Source of the DNA: Pseudomonadota bacterium
GTDB taxonomy: Bacteria; Pseudomonadota; Alphaproteobacteria; Rhizobiales; Beijerinckiaceae
Length of the DNA stretch: 14,483 nucleotides
Assembly (NCBI GenBank): GCA_023450615.1
Contig: JAEXGT010000044.1
Span: forward strand, 1 to 14,483
Direction of reading: 5' to 3'
A program made the translations under genes and the position numbers. The notes below the pieces were generated by a model. It was not told the DNA's origin, did no database searches, and saw nothing but the letters and a program-made list of their open reading frames with translations. Shown piece after piece: positions 7,737-14,353 of this stretch; positions within the stretch are counted from its first letter, which is position 1; each line of letters begins with the position of its first letter.

Positions 7737-8468
7737 TCATTCGTCCCCAGCTGTCGCTAGTGCGACGAAACGCGCCCGCTCCGCCGGAGCCTGCTGGCCC
7801 TGCGGAGCGAAGACATTCTGATGCAGGAAGAAGTCCGTGAGTGCAAATCCAGCCGCGATCTCGCTTTCGCTGGGCCGGTTGGCCCGGCTCTGCCCGATCA
7901 GAAAGCCGGGGAGCTTCAGCAGGCGATCTTTATAAGGCTCACCCGCCGCCGCGCTGACTGCCCGCCCGCTTCGGGGCGAGACGTAGACAAGATCCTGCTC
8001 GCTTCCAGTGGCCGCGCAAGACGTGAGATCAAGCCCGAAGCCGAGCTCCGCCAGCATCGCAAGCTCGAAGCGTACGAACAAGGCTGGCGCGAGATCAGGA
8101 TCGTCCAGATGATCCACCAGAACGGTCAAGGTCTCATAGAGGGCAAAATGTGGATCGCGCTCCGGCACGAAGCGCAGAAGATTTGCCAAGGCAGCTAGGC
8201 CATAGAGCGCCATCGAAGAGGCCATGAGCCTTGAAGCCCGCAGATTAAGGCCCTCGACCTGAAAATTCCCAAGGTGCTCATCGAGCCGGGCCCGCCATGT
8301 CGCCTGCACGGTGTTCCCAGGCTGGAGCACCGCCTGCAATGTCTTGGAGCGCCCGCCATGAACGAGGCCCGAATGGCGGCCGTGCTCACGCGTCATCAAT
8401 TCGAGAATGACGCTCGTCTCGCCATGTTTGCGGACGCCGAGAACGACGCCTTCATCGGTCCATTGCAT
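7737..8468 (-). CDS. recO: DNA repair protein RecO
   Basis: RecO anneals single strands and, with RecF and RecR, loads RecA on SSB-coated gaps. The start is set at ATG 8468, giving MQWTDEGVVLGVRKHGETSV and 243 aa, the usual length; a longer frame to 8546 adds 26 residues not seen in the family. The N-terminal OB-fold (about 1-80, with REHGRHSGLVHGGRSKTLQ) and the helical C-terminal domain are visible. The segment corresponding to the zinc finger of some RecO proteins keeps only one cysteine (SCAATGSEQDLVYVSPRSGR), so it probably binds no zinc. It is transcribed toward parC. In many related genomes era lies directly upstream; here an OmpA-family gene of opposite orientation intervenes, so recO needs its own promoter in the 8469-8657 gap. 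Confidence 0.93.
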   Translation of the reverse strand: MQWTDEGVVLGVRKHGETSVILELMTREHGRHSGLVHGGRSKTLQAVLQPGNTVQATWRARLDEHLGNFQVEGLNLRASRLMASSMALYGLAALANLLRFVPERDPHFALYETLTVLVDHLDDPDLAPALFVRFELAMLAELGFGLDLTSCAATGSEQDLVYVSPRSGRAVSAAAGEPYKDRLLKLPGFLIGQSRANRPSESEIAAGFALTDFFLHQNVFAPQGQQAPAERARFVALATAGDE

Positions 8469-8531
8469 CGGGTGTGATTGCTCTTGAGGGGCGGTCGTCC
8501 TGATGTAAGCATCAAAAGGTCTTTTCGCCAT

Positions 8532-8562
8532 ATTTTCCAAGAGCATCGCCCTAAATTGTTAA
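8532..8562 (-). promoter_or_regulatory. possible recO promoter
   Basis: On the minus strand TTAACA (8562-8557) matches five of six -35 bases and GAAAAT (8537-8532) matches four of six -10 bases, with a 19-bp spacer that is longer than ideal. This would give a leader of about 55 nt before recO. It is a pattern match only; recO does need a promoter here because the upstream neighbour is divergent. Confidence 0.2.
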
Positions 8563-8592
8563 GATATTTCCCACGGCCGACCAGGCCCGGGA

Positions 8593-8643
8593 AATGGAAC
8601 CCAATGGAACAGCTTGGCATTCACGAACATCGTAGTGTGCATA
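8593..8643 (+). promoter_or_regulatory. tandem direct repeat and -35-like hexamer upstream of the OmpA-family gene
   Basis: AATGGAAC occurs at 8593-8600 and again at 8603-8610, exactly 10 bp apart, so both copies face the same side of the helix. TTGGCA (8614-8619), five of six matches to a -35 box, follows 3 bp later. No good -10 is present at the right spacing; TGCATA at 8638-8643 is poor. Tandem sites abutting a -35 are typical of response-regulator activation at weak promoters. The repeats are seen; their function is inferred. Confidence 0.3.
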
Positions 8644-8657
8644 TGTGAATTGAGGTC

Positions 8658-10328
8658 ATGAAGGTAACCCATCTGTTTCTCGCGAGTACCGCCATTCCGC
8701 TGATGATCCTGTCGGCACAGGCTTCGGCACCCCAGCCTAAGAACCCTGCTCCCCTCACTCTGGCTCAGGCCGAGCCTAGCGATCAGCCGCCTCGTGCCCG
8801 CCCGAGACCTGGAGGGCAGGATGAAGAGGGTGCTCCCGGGCAGCCCCGGCGTCCGGGGCGCCCTGGAGGCGGCGGCGACGGCGGCCCTCGTCCCCAACGG
8901 GGCGGTCCAGAGGCTCCACGGGCAGCACCTCGCGCGAGCCCTGAGCGAGAAGCGCCCTCAGCCCCTCGTCCCGCCCAGGAACAGCCCAGCCCGGCACCTG
9001 CGCAGCGCCCCCAAACGCAGGAAGCTCCTGCACGGCCGGCTCGCCCCGACGCACAGGAACGTGAGCGGCCCCAGCGCCCCAATGCCCAGGAGCGCGATCA
9101 GCGCCCGGCGGAACGGACGCGTCCGCAGTCTCCCGATGTCCCCGCTCGTCCTCCGGCAGCTCAGCCATCGACGCCCCCTGCTCCGGCTCAACCCGGGTCT
9201 GCCCCCTCCGCGCCACGTCCCAGCGATGCTCAGCGCCCAGGACAGGATCAGCCCAGAACGCCCCCGGCAACCCAGCCGCGGAGCGCTCCCACACCGCCTC
9301 CCAACGCTCAACCTGCCCAACCCGCTCCAGCGCAACGTACCCAGCCGACGCCTCCTCCTGCTTCGGCACCGACAGCGCCGAGCGCAGCCCAGCCGCTCGA
9401 TGCATCACGTGTGCGGATCGAAGATCTTCGCAACCAGCGGCGTGAGCGCCGGGAAGGGGATCGCCTTATTATCGAGGAGCCCGGCAACCGCACGATTATC
9501 CGCCAGGGTAACGACGTCATCATCCGTCACGATGAATCGGAGCGTTTCCGCCGCATTTACGGCGCGGATGAGGTGCGCGTGGAGCGTCGCGGCCCCGGCG
9601 AGGAGGTCACTATCGTGCGCCGTCCGGACGGTTCGGAGATCGTCTCCGTGCGCGACGAATACGGCAACCTGATCCGCCGCGTCCGCCGAGAGCCTGCAGG
9701 CCGCGAGGTGGTGCTGATCGAGAACCGTCGCAGCGGCATCGGCTTGCGCCCCGGTTACGGCTATGTGGAGGAGGAAGTTCTCCGGTTGCCGCCGCCGGTG
9801 GTCCGTATTCCGCGTGAGGAATACATCGTCGAAACGGAGCGCGCCTCCGAAGCGGACATTGTCGAGGCCTTCACCGCTCCGCCCGTGGACCGTGTGGAGC
9901 GCGCCTATACCCTCGATGAAGTGCGCCGTTCACAGCCGCTGCGCGAACGCATGCGGCGCGTCGATGTGGATACGATCACCTTCGAGTTCGGATCATGGGA
10001 GCTGCCGCCCGATCAGGCAGGCGCTCTCCGTGGCATCGCGGAAGGTCTGCGTCAGGCCATCGCCAGAAATCCGAACGAGATTTTCCTGGTGGAAGGTCAC
10101 ACGGATGCGGTCGGCTCTGACGAGGACAACCTCACCCTCTCGGACCGCCGTGCGGAAACCGTTGCGACGATCCTTACGCAGGAATTCCAGATTCCTGCCG
10201 AGAACCTGACGACGCAAGGCTACGGCGAGCAATATCTGAAGGTGAACACGCAGGGGCCGTCGGAGGAAAACCGCCGCGTCGCCCTTCGCCGCATCACTCC
10301 GCTTCTGCAGGGTCAGAACCAGCAGTAA
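8658..10328 (+). CDS. OmpA-family protein with long proline-rich segment
   Basis: A 556-residue exported protein. Residues 1-22 look like a signal peptide (MKVTHLFLASTAIPLMILSA, then AQA as the likely cleavage site; cleavage after the later ASA would leave Pro at +1 and is unlikely). Residues of about 40-246 are low-complexity, rich in Pro, Ala, Arg and Gln with a Gly patch, followed by a charged beta-rich region (about 247-430) with YG- and RR-rich strands. The C-terminal OmpA domain (about 436-548) has VEGHTDAVGSDEDNLTLSDRRAE and the ENRRVALRR tail, whose Asp and Arg bind diaminopimelate of peptidoglycan. It probably anchors the outer membrane or envelope to the wall, with the proline-rich part spanning the periplasm. 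GAGG at 8652-8655 lies close to ATG 8658. Long open frames over the repeat-rich region on both strands are composition shadows. Confidence 0.9.
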   Translation: MKVTHLFLASTAIPLMILSAQASAPQPKNPAPLTLAQAEPSDQPPRARPRPGGQDEEGAPGQPRRPGRPGGGGDGGPRPQRGGPEAPRAAPRASPEREAPSAPRPAQEQPSPAPAQRPQTQEAPARPARPDAQERERPQRPNAQERDQRPAERTRPQSPDVPARPPAAQPSTPPAPAQPGSAPSAPRPSDAQRPGQDQPRTPPATQPRSAPTPPPNAQPAQPAPAQRTQPTPPPASAPTAPSAAQPLDASRVRIEDLRNQRRERREGDRLIIEEPGNRTIIRQGNDVIIRHDESERFRRIYGADEVRVERRGPGEEVTIVRRPDGSEIVSVRDEYGNLIRRVRREPAGREVVLIENRRSGIGLRPGYGYVEEEVLRLPPPVVRIPREEYIVETERASEADIVEAFTAPPVDRVERAYTLDEVRRSQPLRERMRRVDVDTITFEFGSWELPPDQAGALRGIAEGLRQAIARNPNEIFLVEGHTDAVGSDEDNLTLSDRRAETVATILTQEFQIPAENLTTQGYGEQYLKVNTQGPSEENRRVALRRITPLLQGQNQQ

Positions 10329-10362
10329 AAACAAAAACCGCGAGGAGAACACCCTCCTCGCG
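10326..10362 (-). terminator. intrinsic terminator of the pdxJ-era block
   Basis: CGCGAGGAG (10339-10347) and CTCCTCGCG (10354-10362) form a perfect 9-bp GC-rich stem with a 6-nt loop. Read leftward, the stem is followed by GTTTTTGTTTTTA, a strong T-tract, 23 bp after the era stop. Read rightward only ACTTTCCC follows, so it serves the OmpA-family gene weakly if at all. The T-tract overlaps the TAA stop of that gene. Confidence 0.88.
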
Positions 10363-10385
10363 ACTTTCCCATTCTGAAGAGCTTA

Positions 10386-11300
10386 TCAGCCTCTCGGGAA
10401 TTCCAGTCCCATCTCGCGATAGCGTTCTGGATCGTCGCTCCAGTTTTCGCGCACCTTCACGAAGATGAAGAGATGAACGGGAGCTTCGGCGACCTCGGAG
10501 ATTTCCTTGCGCGCGGCCTGTCCGATGGCCTTGATGGTTTGGCCGCCCTTGCCGAGCACGATCTTGCGCTGGCTGTCGCGCTCCACGAACACCGTCTGCT
10601 CGATGCGCACCGAGCCGTCCGGGCGCTGCTGCCACTGGTCGGTTTCGACGGTGGATTGGTAGGGCAGTTCCTCGTGCAGGCGCTCGTAGATTTTCTCGCG
10701 GGTAATTTCAGCGGCGAGCATGCGCAGCGGCGCATCGGAAATCTGATCCTCGGGATAGAGCCACGGGCCTGCCGGCATCATCCCGGCGAGCTGGCTCATC
10801 ATGGTCTTGGTGCCATCACCCTTGAGGGCCGAGACCATGAAGGTATGCGCGAACGGCACCTTCTCGTTGAGCTTTGCTGCGAGTTCCAAGAGCTTTGAGC
10901 GCTCGATCAGGTCGATCTTGTTGAGGATCAGCACCTTCGGCTGCTTCAGCTCAGGGAGCCTTTCGAGAATGGCTTCCGCCTCTTCATCGACGCCTTTGCG
11001 CACGTCGAGCAGCAGGGCGACCACATCCGCATCCCCTGCTCCGCCCCAGGCCGATGTAACCATGGCCCGGTCGAGACGGCGTTTCGGCTTGAAGATGCCG
11101 GGTGTGTCCACGAACACGATCTGCGTGTCGCCATCGATGGCGATGCCGCGCACGAGGGCGCGGGTGGTCTGCACCTTGCGCGAGACGATGGAGACCTTGG
11201 AGCCCACCAGCGCATTGAGCAGAGTCGACTTGCCCGCGTTGGGCGCGCCGATGAGCGCGACGAAACCCGCTTTGGTGTTGGTCGGCTCAGACTGTTCCAT
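10386..11300 (-). CDS. era: GTPase Era
   Basis: Era is an essential GTPase that binds the 3' end of 16S rRNA and assists 30S maturation, acting at the inner membrane and cytosol. With ATG 11300 the product has 304 aa, the usual size. Visible GTPase motifs are G1 GAPNAGKST (residues 18-26), G3 DTPG, G4 NKID and G5 SALKG. The C-terminal KH domain shows VLGKGGQTIKAIGQAARKEI, the RNA-binding loop. A longer frame reaches 11363, but AAGGAAG 6 nt before 11300 and the position of the G1 motif favour the shorter form. The start overlaps the rnc stop by 14 nt, so the two are translationally coupled; the pairing of RNase III and Era in rRNA maturation is a long-known operon arrangement. It is the last gene before the terminator at 10326-10362. 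Confidence 0.96.
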   Translation of the reverse strand: MEQSEPTNTKAGFVALIGAPNAGKSTLLNALVGSKVSIVSRKVQTTRALVRGIAIDGDTQIVFVDTPGIFKPKRRLDRAMVTSAWGGAGDADVVALLLDVRKGVDEEAEAILERLPELKQPKVLILNKIDLIERSKLLELAAKLNEKVPFAHTFMVSALKGDGTKTMMSQLAGMMPAGPWLYPEDQISDAPLRMLAAEITREKIYERLHEELPYQSTVETDQWQQRPDGSVRIEQTVFVERDSQRKIVLGKGGQTIKAIGQAARKEISEVAEAPVHLFIFVKVRENWSDDPERYREMGLEFPRG

Positions 11301-11997
11301 GCTCTTCTTCCTTCCAGATACCCTCTCTGAGGAGAAGGCTTCGCGCCGCCGCCTGTTCCGCAATGCGCTTCGATGTGCCGTGGCCGAACTCGGTGTCCCT
11401 GCCCTTGACCTTCACCATCACGCGGAATTTTGGCGCATGATCGGGGCCGATCTGCTCGGCGATCGTATAAGTCGGCGGCGGCAGCCCACGCCCCTGCGCC
11501 CATTCCTGCAAGGCGCTCTTGGGATCACGCAGGGCGCGGCGCGGCGCGGCGATCATCGCACTGAACGAACGCTCCACCAAAGCCTTCGCGGGCTCGTAGC
11601 CGCCGTCGAGAAACACGGCGCCGATGATGGACTCGCACACATCGGCCAGAATGGTCTGGTTGCGGCGTTCGCCCGAATGCGCTTCTCCCGCGCCAAGCTT
11701 GAGAAACTGCCCCACGTCCCAGTCGATGGCAACTTCGGCGCAGCTCTCGCGGCGCACAAGCTCCGCCAAGCGGCGGGAGAGCTCGCCTTCCGGCGCGCCC
11801 GGGAATGTCTTGTACAGAATCTCGGATATGGCGAGACCGAGCACGCGGTCGCCAAGGAATTCGAGGCGCTGATAGCTTTTTCCGTTCGACCTCGGGGCGC
11901 TCACATGGGTGAGCGCCTCATCGAGGAGTTCGGGCTTTTGAAACCGGTAGTCCAGACGTTCCAGAAGCTCATCGTAATTCGGCTTGCGACGGGCCAC
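11287..11997 (-). CDS. rnc: ribonuclease III
   Basis: RNase III cleaves double-stranded RNA, releasing 16S and 23S precursors and processing some mRNAs. The 236-residue product has the catalytic signature QRLEFLGDRVL with E46 and D50, and the second metal pair D119 and E122 in ADVCESIIGAVFLDGG; these equal E41, D45, D114 and E117 of E. coli. The C-terminal dsRNA-binding domain spans about residues 160-228 (DPKSALQEWAQGRG to KRIAEQAAARSLL). The start is GTG 11997, 3 nt after the lepB stop, with no alternative Met until mid-protein; the ribosome binding site in the lepB tail is weak. It overlaps era by 14 nt. Confidence 0.95.
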   Translation of the reverse strand: MARRKPNYDELLERLDYRFQKPELLDEALTHVSAPRSNGKSYQRLEFLGDRVLGLAISEILYKTFPGAPEGELSRRLAELVRRESCAEVAIDWDVGQFLKLGAGEAHSGERRNQTILADVCESIIGAVFLDGGYEPAKALVERSFSAMIAAPRRALRDPKSALQEWAQGRGLPPPTYTIAEQIGPDHAPKFRVMVKVKGRDTEFGHGTSKRIAEQAAARSLLLREGIWKEEEHGTV

Positions 11998-12000
11998 GAC

Positions 12001-12780
12001 TTACTTAATCCGCTCGAACATGCGGTTCCAGCGAATGCGCTGCGGCCATTCCCAGAAGCGCCAGAGGGACGCGCCCTCATCGATGGAGAAGAAGATGATC
12101 TCGGCGCGCCCCACGAGGTTCTCGGCCGGGACTTGGCCCACATTCGCCTCGTCACGGGAGTCCGTGGAATTGTCGCGATTGTCGCCCATCATGAAGTAAT
12201 GGCCAGGCTTCACGGTGTAGACATCCGTGTTGTCCCAATAGGCCCGGTCGCCCTTCAGCTCGATCACGAAATGGCTCGATCCGTCGGGGAAGGTTTCCTT
12301 GTAGCGCGGCACGGCGGTGGTGCGGCCGTACTCGTCCACCGTCTGGTAATCCTCCACGCGCTCGCGCTGAACCGGCTGGCCGTTGATGTGCAGCACGCCG
12401 CCGACAACCTGGATGCGGTCGCCCGGCAGGCCGACCACGCGCTTGATGTAATCCGTCGAGTTGTCCTTCGGCAGCTTGAACACGGCGATGTCGCCGCGCT
12501 TCGGCTCCGAGCCGAAGATGCGCCCAGAGAACAGCGGCGGACTGAACGGCATCGAGTGCTTGGAATAGCCGTAGGCGTATTTCGACACGAACAGATAATC
12601 GCCTATCAGCAGGGTCGGGATGAGAGATCCCGACGGGATGTTGAAGGGCTGGAACAGAACGGTGCGGACCACCACCGCGATCAAAAGGGCCTGGATGATG
12701 ACCTTGATGGTTTCCCAAAGGCCTTCTTCTTCCTTCTTCTTCACGGTGCTACCCATGGTTTGCTTGGCGTTGTCGCTCAC
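12001..12780 (-). CDS. lepB: signal peptidase I
   Basis: LepB removes signal peptides from exported proteins at the outer face of the inner membrane. The 259-residue product has one N-terminal membrane segment (about 25-43) and the S26 family boxes: catalytic Ser52 in IPSGSLIPTLLIGDY, catalytic Lys113 in DYIKRVVGLPGDRI, and the GDNRDNSTDSR box. The residue after the catalytic Ser is Leu instead of the common Met. The start used is GTG 12780, with AGG about 9 nt upstream; ATG 12756, eight codons later, is a real alternative. It is separated from acpS by 163 bp of hairpin-rich sequence and from rnc by 3 nt. The neighbouring OmpA-family protein is a plausible substrate, as would be any Sec-exported protein. 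Confidence 0.95.
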   Translation of the reverse strand: MSDNAKQTMGSTVKKKEEEGLWETIKVIIQALLIAVVVRTVLFQPFNIPSGSLIPTLLIGDYLFVSKYAYGYSKHSMPFSPPLFSGRIFGSEPKRGDIAVFKLPKDNSTDYIKRVVGLPGDRIQVVGGVLHINGQPVQRERVEDYQTVDEYGRTTAVPRYKETFPDGSSHFVIELKGDRAYWDNTDVYTVKPGHYFMMGDNRDNSTDSRDEANVGQVPAENLVGRAEIIFFSIDEGASLWRFWEWPQRIRWNRMFERIK

Positions 12781-12806
12781 GTAATCGACCTAATCCTTGA
12801 GAACCG

Positions 12807-12925
12807 AGCGGCATGAGCCGCTTCGTATCGTAACGGTCGAGAGCGGATTGCACTTCGACGTTCCAAGTGCAAACCGCTCTCGAGGGCCTTTGGCGGATGT
12901 GGGCCGGTTTCCGGCGCCCATCCGC
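12807..12925. repeat. cluster of three hairpins in the acpS-lepB gap (palindromic repeat element candidate)
   Basis: Three inverted repeats follow one another. Hairpin A: AGCGGC (12807-12812) with GCCGCT (12817-12822), 4-nt loop. Hairpin B: 12837-12855 with 12865-12883, a 19-bp stem with one mismatch and a 9-nt loop; its arms carry GAGAGCGG and TTGCACTT. Hairpin C: 12893-12907 with 12911-12925, a 15-bp stem with two mismatches and a TTT loop. None is followed by a T-tract on either strand, so they are not standard terminators. They fill the only sizeable gap in an otherwise packed gene block. The layout resembles REP, BIME or RIME type intergenic elements. Confidence 0.7.
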
Positions 12926-12943
12926 TTCGGGCAATGCTCTAAC

Positions 12944-13372
12944 CTATGGCGTCCCTCGCCGCAACGCGCCCTCTTTCGCGGGAAGCGCCTCGATGATCAC
13001 AAAGGCCTGAGCGAGAGGCGGATCGTCGGTCAGGGATATGTGAATGAAGGGCTCGTACCCTTCAGGGACCATGGCCCGAAGACGCTCCAGAGCGCCGCCC
13101 GACAATCGCATGGTCGGCTTGCCGCTGGGCAGATTCACCACCTCCATGTCCCGCCAGAACACCCCGTGGCTCAACCCGGTTCCGAGGGCCTTGGCGCAGG
13201 CCTCCTTGGCGGCGAAGCGCCGGGCATAGGACGGGGCGCGCGCTGCCCGGCGGTCGCTGCGGGCCCGCTCGCCTTCAGTATAGATTCGATGGGTGAAGCG
13301 GTCGCCGAAGCGCTCAATGGAGCGCTCGATCCGGCGGATGTCGCAGAGGTCGGAGCCGATCCCGATGATCAT
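12944..13372 (-). CDS. acpS: holo-[acyl-carrier-protein] synthase
   Basis: AcpS moves 4'-phosphopantetheine from CoA to the serine of acyl carrier protein, activating fatty acid synthesis. The 142-residue product has both signature blocks: GIGSDLCDIRRIE with the Mg ligand D8, and RRFAAKEACAKALGTG with E57. The conserved HISLTDD segment occurs near residue 112. Its ATG overlaps the pdxJ stop as ATGA (13369-13372), a clear sign of translational coupling. The stop is TAG at 12944-12946, followed by the hairpin cluster rather than directly by lepB. Length is slightly above the usual 120-135 aa because of a short charged tail. Confidence 0.95.
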   Translation of the reverse strand: MIIGIGSDLCDIRRIERSIERFGDRFTHRIYTEGERARSDRRAARAPSYARRFAAKEACAKALGTGLSHGVFWRDMEVVNLPSGKPTMRLSGGALERLRAMVPEGYEPFIHISLTDDPPLAQAFVIIEALPAKEGALRRGTP

Positions 13373-14127
13373 GCGGCCACCTGGGCCCGGCCCTCGTCCA
13401 TGGCGGCGCGCATGGCGCGCACGGCCTCGTCGAGCCCCATGAAGATGGCCTCGCCGATGAGCGAATGACCGATATTCAGCTCCACGATCTGCGGAATGGC
13501 GGCGACCGGACGCACGGAATTGAGATCCAGCCCGTGACCCGCGTGAATTTCGAGGCCGATGCCTGCCCCATGGGCGGCGGCGCGCCGAATACGTTCCAGC
13601 TCATGGTCGACCTTGGCCTCATCGCCCTCGATGACGGCCTCGCAATAGGTCCCGGTATGGAGTTCGACCACCGGAGTGCCGAGTTCGGCGGCGGCGTTCA
13701 TGACGTCGATCTCCGGCTCCACGAAAAGGGACACGCGAATTCCCTCGGATTTCAGCTCCTGAATCATCGGACGCAGATGGGAAGCGCCACCGATAATGTC
13801 GAGCCCTCCTTCGGTGGTGCGCTCCTCGCGCTTCTCCGGCACGAGGCAGCAGGCGTGGGGATGGATGCTTCTCGCGATCCCGATCATCTCGGGCGTCGCC
13901 GCCATCTCGAAGTTCAGCGGCACGAAGAGCTGGCGCTTCAGACGCTCCATGTCCTGATCGCGAATGTGCCGCCTATCCTCGCGCAGATGGGCCGTAATGC
14001 TGTCCGCCCCCGCCAGCACAGCCATATGGGCCGCCCGGATCGGGTCCGGATTGAGGCCACCGCGGGCATTCCGGACAGTGGCAACGTGATCGATATTGAC
14101 GCCGAGGCGAAGAGGAGGAGCTTTCAT
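13369..14127 (-). CDS. pdxJ: pyridoxine 5'-phosphate synthase
   Basis: PdxJ joins 1-deoxy-xylulose 5-phosphate and 3-amino-2-oxopropyl phosphate to give pyridoxine 5'-phosphate in the DXP-dependent vitamin B6 route. The 252-residue TIM-barrel protein starts close to the family start, with RLGVNIDHVATVRNARGG at residues 7-23. Active-site segments include AGADSITAHLREDRRHI (H47), FEMAATPEM (E74), EIHAGHGLD and the phosphate-binding ELNIGHSLIGEAIF. The start at ATG 14127 has no convincing ribosome binding site. It overlaps acpS by 4 nt. PdxJ supplies the cofactor precursor used by the ilvA product, but the two are not in the same transcript. A TTTAAT (minus strand, 14199-14194) is a possible -10 for this block, without a good -35. 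Confidence 0.96.
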   Translation of the reverse strand: MKAPPLRLGVNIDHVATVRNARGGLNPDPIRAAHMAVLAGADSITAHLREDRRHIRDQDMERLKRQLFVPLNFEMAATPEMIGIARSIHPHACCLVPEKREERTTEGGLDIIGGASHLRPMIQELKSEGIRVSLFVEPEIDVMNAAAELGTPVVELHTGTYCEAVIEGDEAKVDHELERIRRAAAHGAGIGLEIHAGHGLDLNSVRPVAAIPQIVELNIGHSLIGEAIFMGLDEAVRAMRAAMDEGRAQVAA

Positions 14128-14167
14128 GATGCTGTTTGTAGCAGAGGGTCACCCATTTCCTAGAGCC

Positions 14168-14340
14168 GATGAAGCCAAGCCGAGCTTCGTCAGATTAAAA
14201 GCGAACAACAAAGAGCAAGCGGGAGTAACCTCGCGACCTGTGCGGTCCGAGGTGATGGGGTCGAGGGGGCGCGAGGAGGCGTCCGGCTCGATGTGTGAGT
14301 GTGTGAAGAACCAAACGGCTCCTCGCGCACGGCTTTTTTA
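14168..14340 (+). ncRNA. candidate structured small RNA ending in a T6 tract
   Basis: Three consecutive inverted repeats lie on the + strand in the gap beside pdxJ. First: 14168-14175 with 14184-14191, 8 bp, one pair being U-G in + strand RNA. Second: 14228-14238 with 14244-14253, ten pairs with one bulged C and a TGTGC loop. Third: GCGCGAGGAG (14269-14278) with CTCCTCGCGC (14319-14328), ten exact pairs enclosing 40 nt with a further CGT/ACG pairing. T6 follows at 14334-14339. Only the + strand has the T-run, and no + strand gene ends here, which argues for a separate short transcript. I recognise no known RNA family and see no convincing promoter. The T-run is 5 nt beyond the stem, which weakens it as a terminator. 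Confidence 0.4.
14269..14340 (+). terminator. rightward terminator-like hairpin with T6
   Basis: This is the third hairpin of the candidate small RNA taken alone: a perfect 10-bp GC-rich stem, a long loop, then ACGGC and TTTTTT. The spacer before the T-run and the long loop make it less typical than the one at 10326-10362, with which it shares the 9-mer CGCGAGGAG in the stem. Confidence 0.45.
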
Positions 14341-14353
14341 GGCGGACACCGCA

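Noticed and set aside
8776..9672. Alternative-frame ORFs on both strands over the proline-rich part of the OmpA-family gene
   Set aside because: High GC and low complexity keep all frames open; none has a ribosome binding site or a recognisable domain.
11301..11363. N-terminal extension of Era by 21 residues
   Set aside because: It would overlap rnc by 77 nt, is Arg-rich and unlike Era N-termini, and a good ribosome binding site precedes the start at 11300.
10801..12816. 671-codon + strand open frame across era, rnc and lepB
   Set aside because: Spans three well-identified minus-strand genes; a composition artefact of GC-rich DNA.
14096..14341. 81-codon + strand ORF at the pdxJ 5' end
   Set aside because: It begins inside antisense pdxJ, has uneven third-base composition, and runs through the hairpins and T6 tract, so it is unlikely to be translated.
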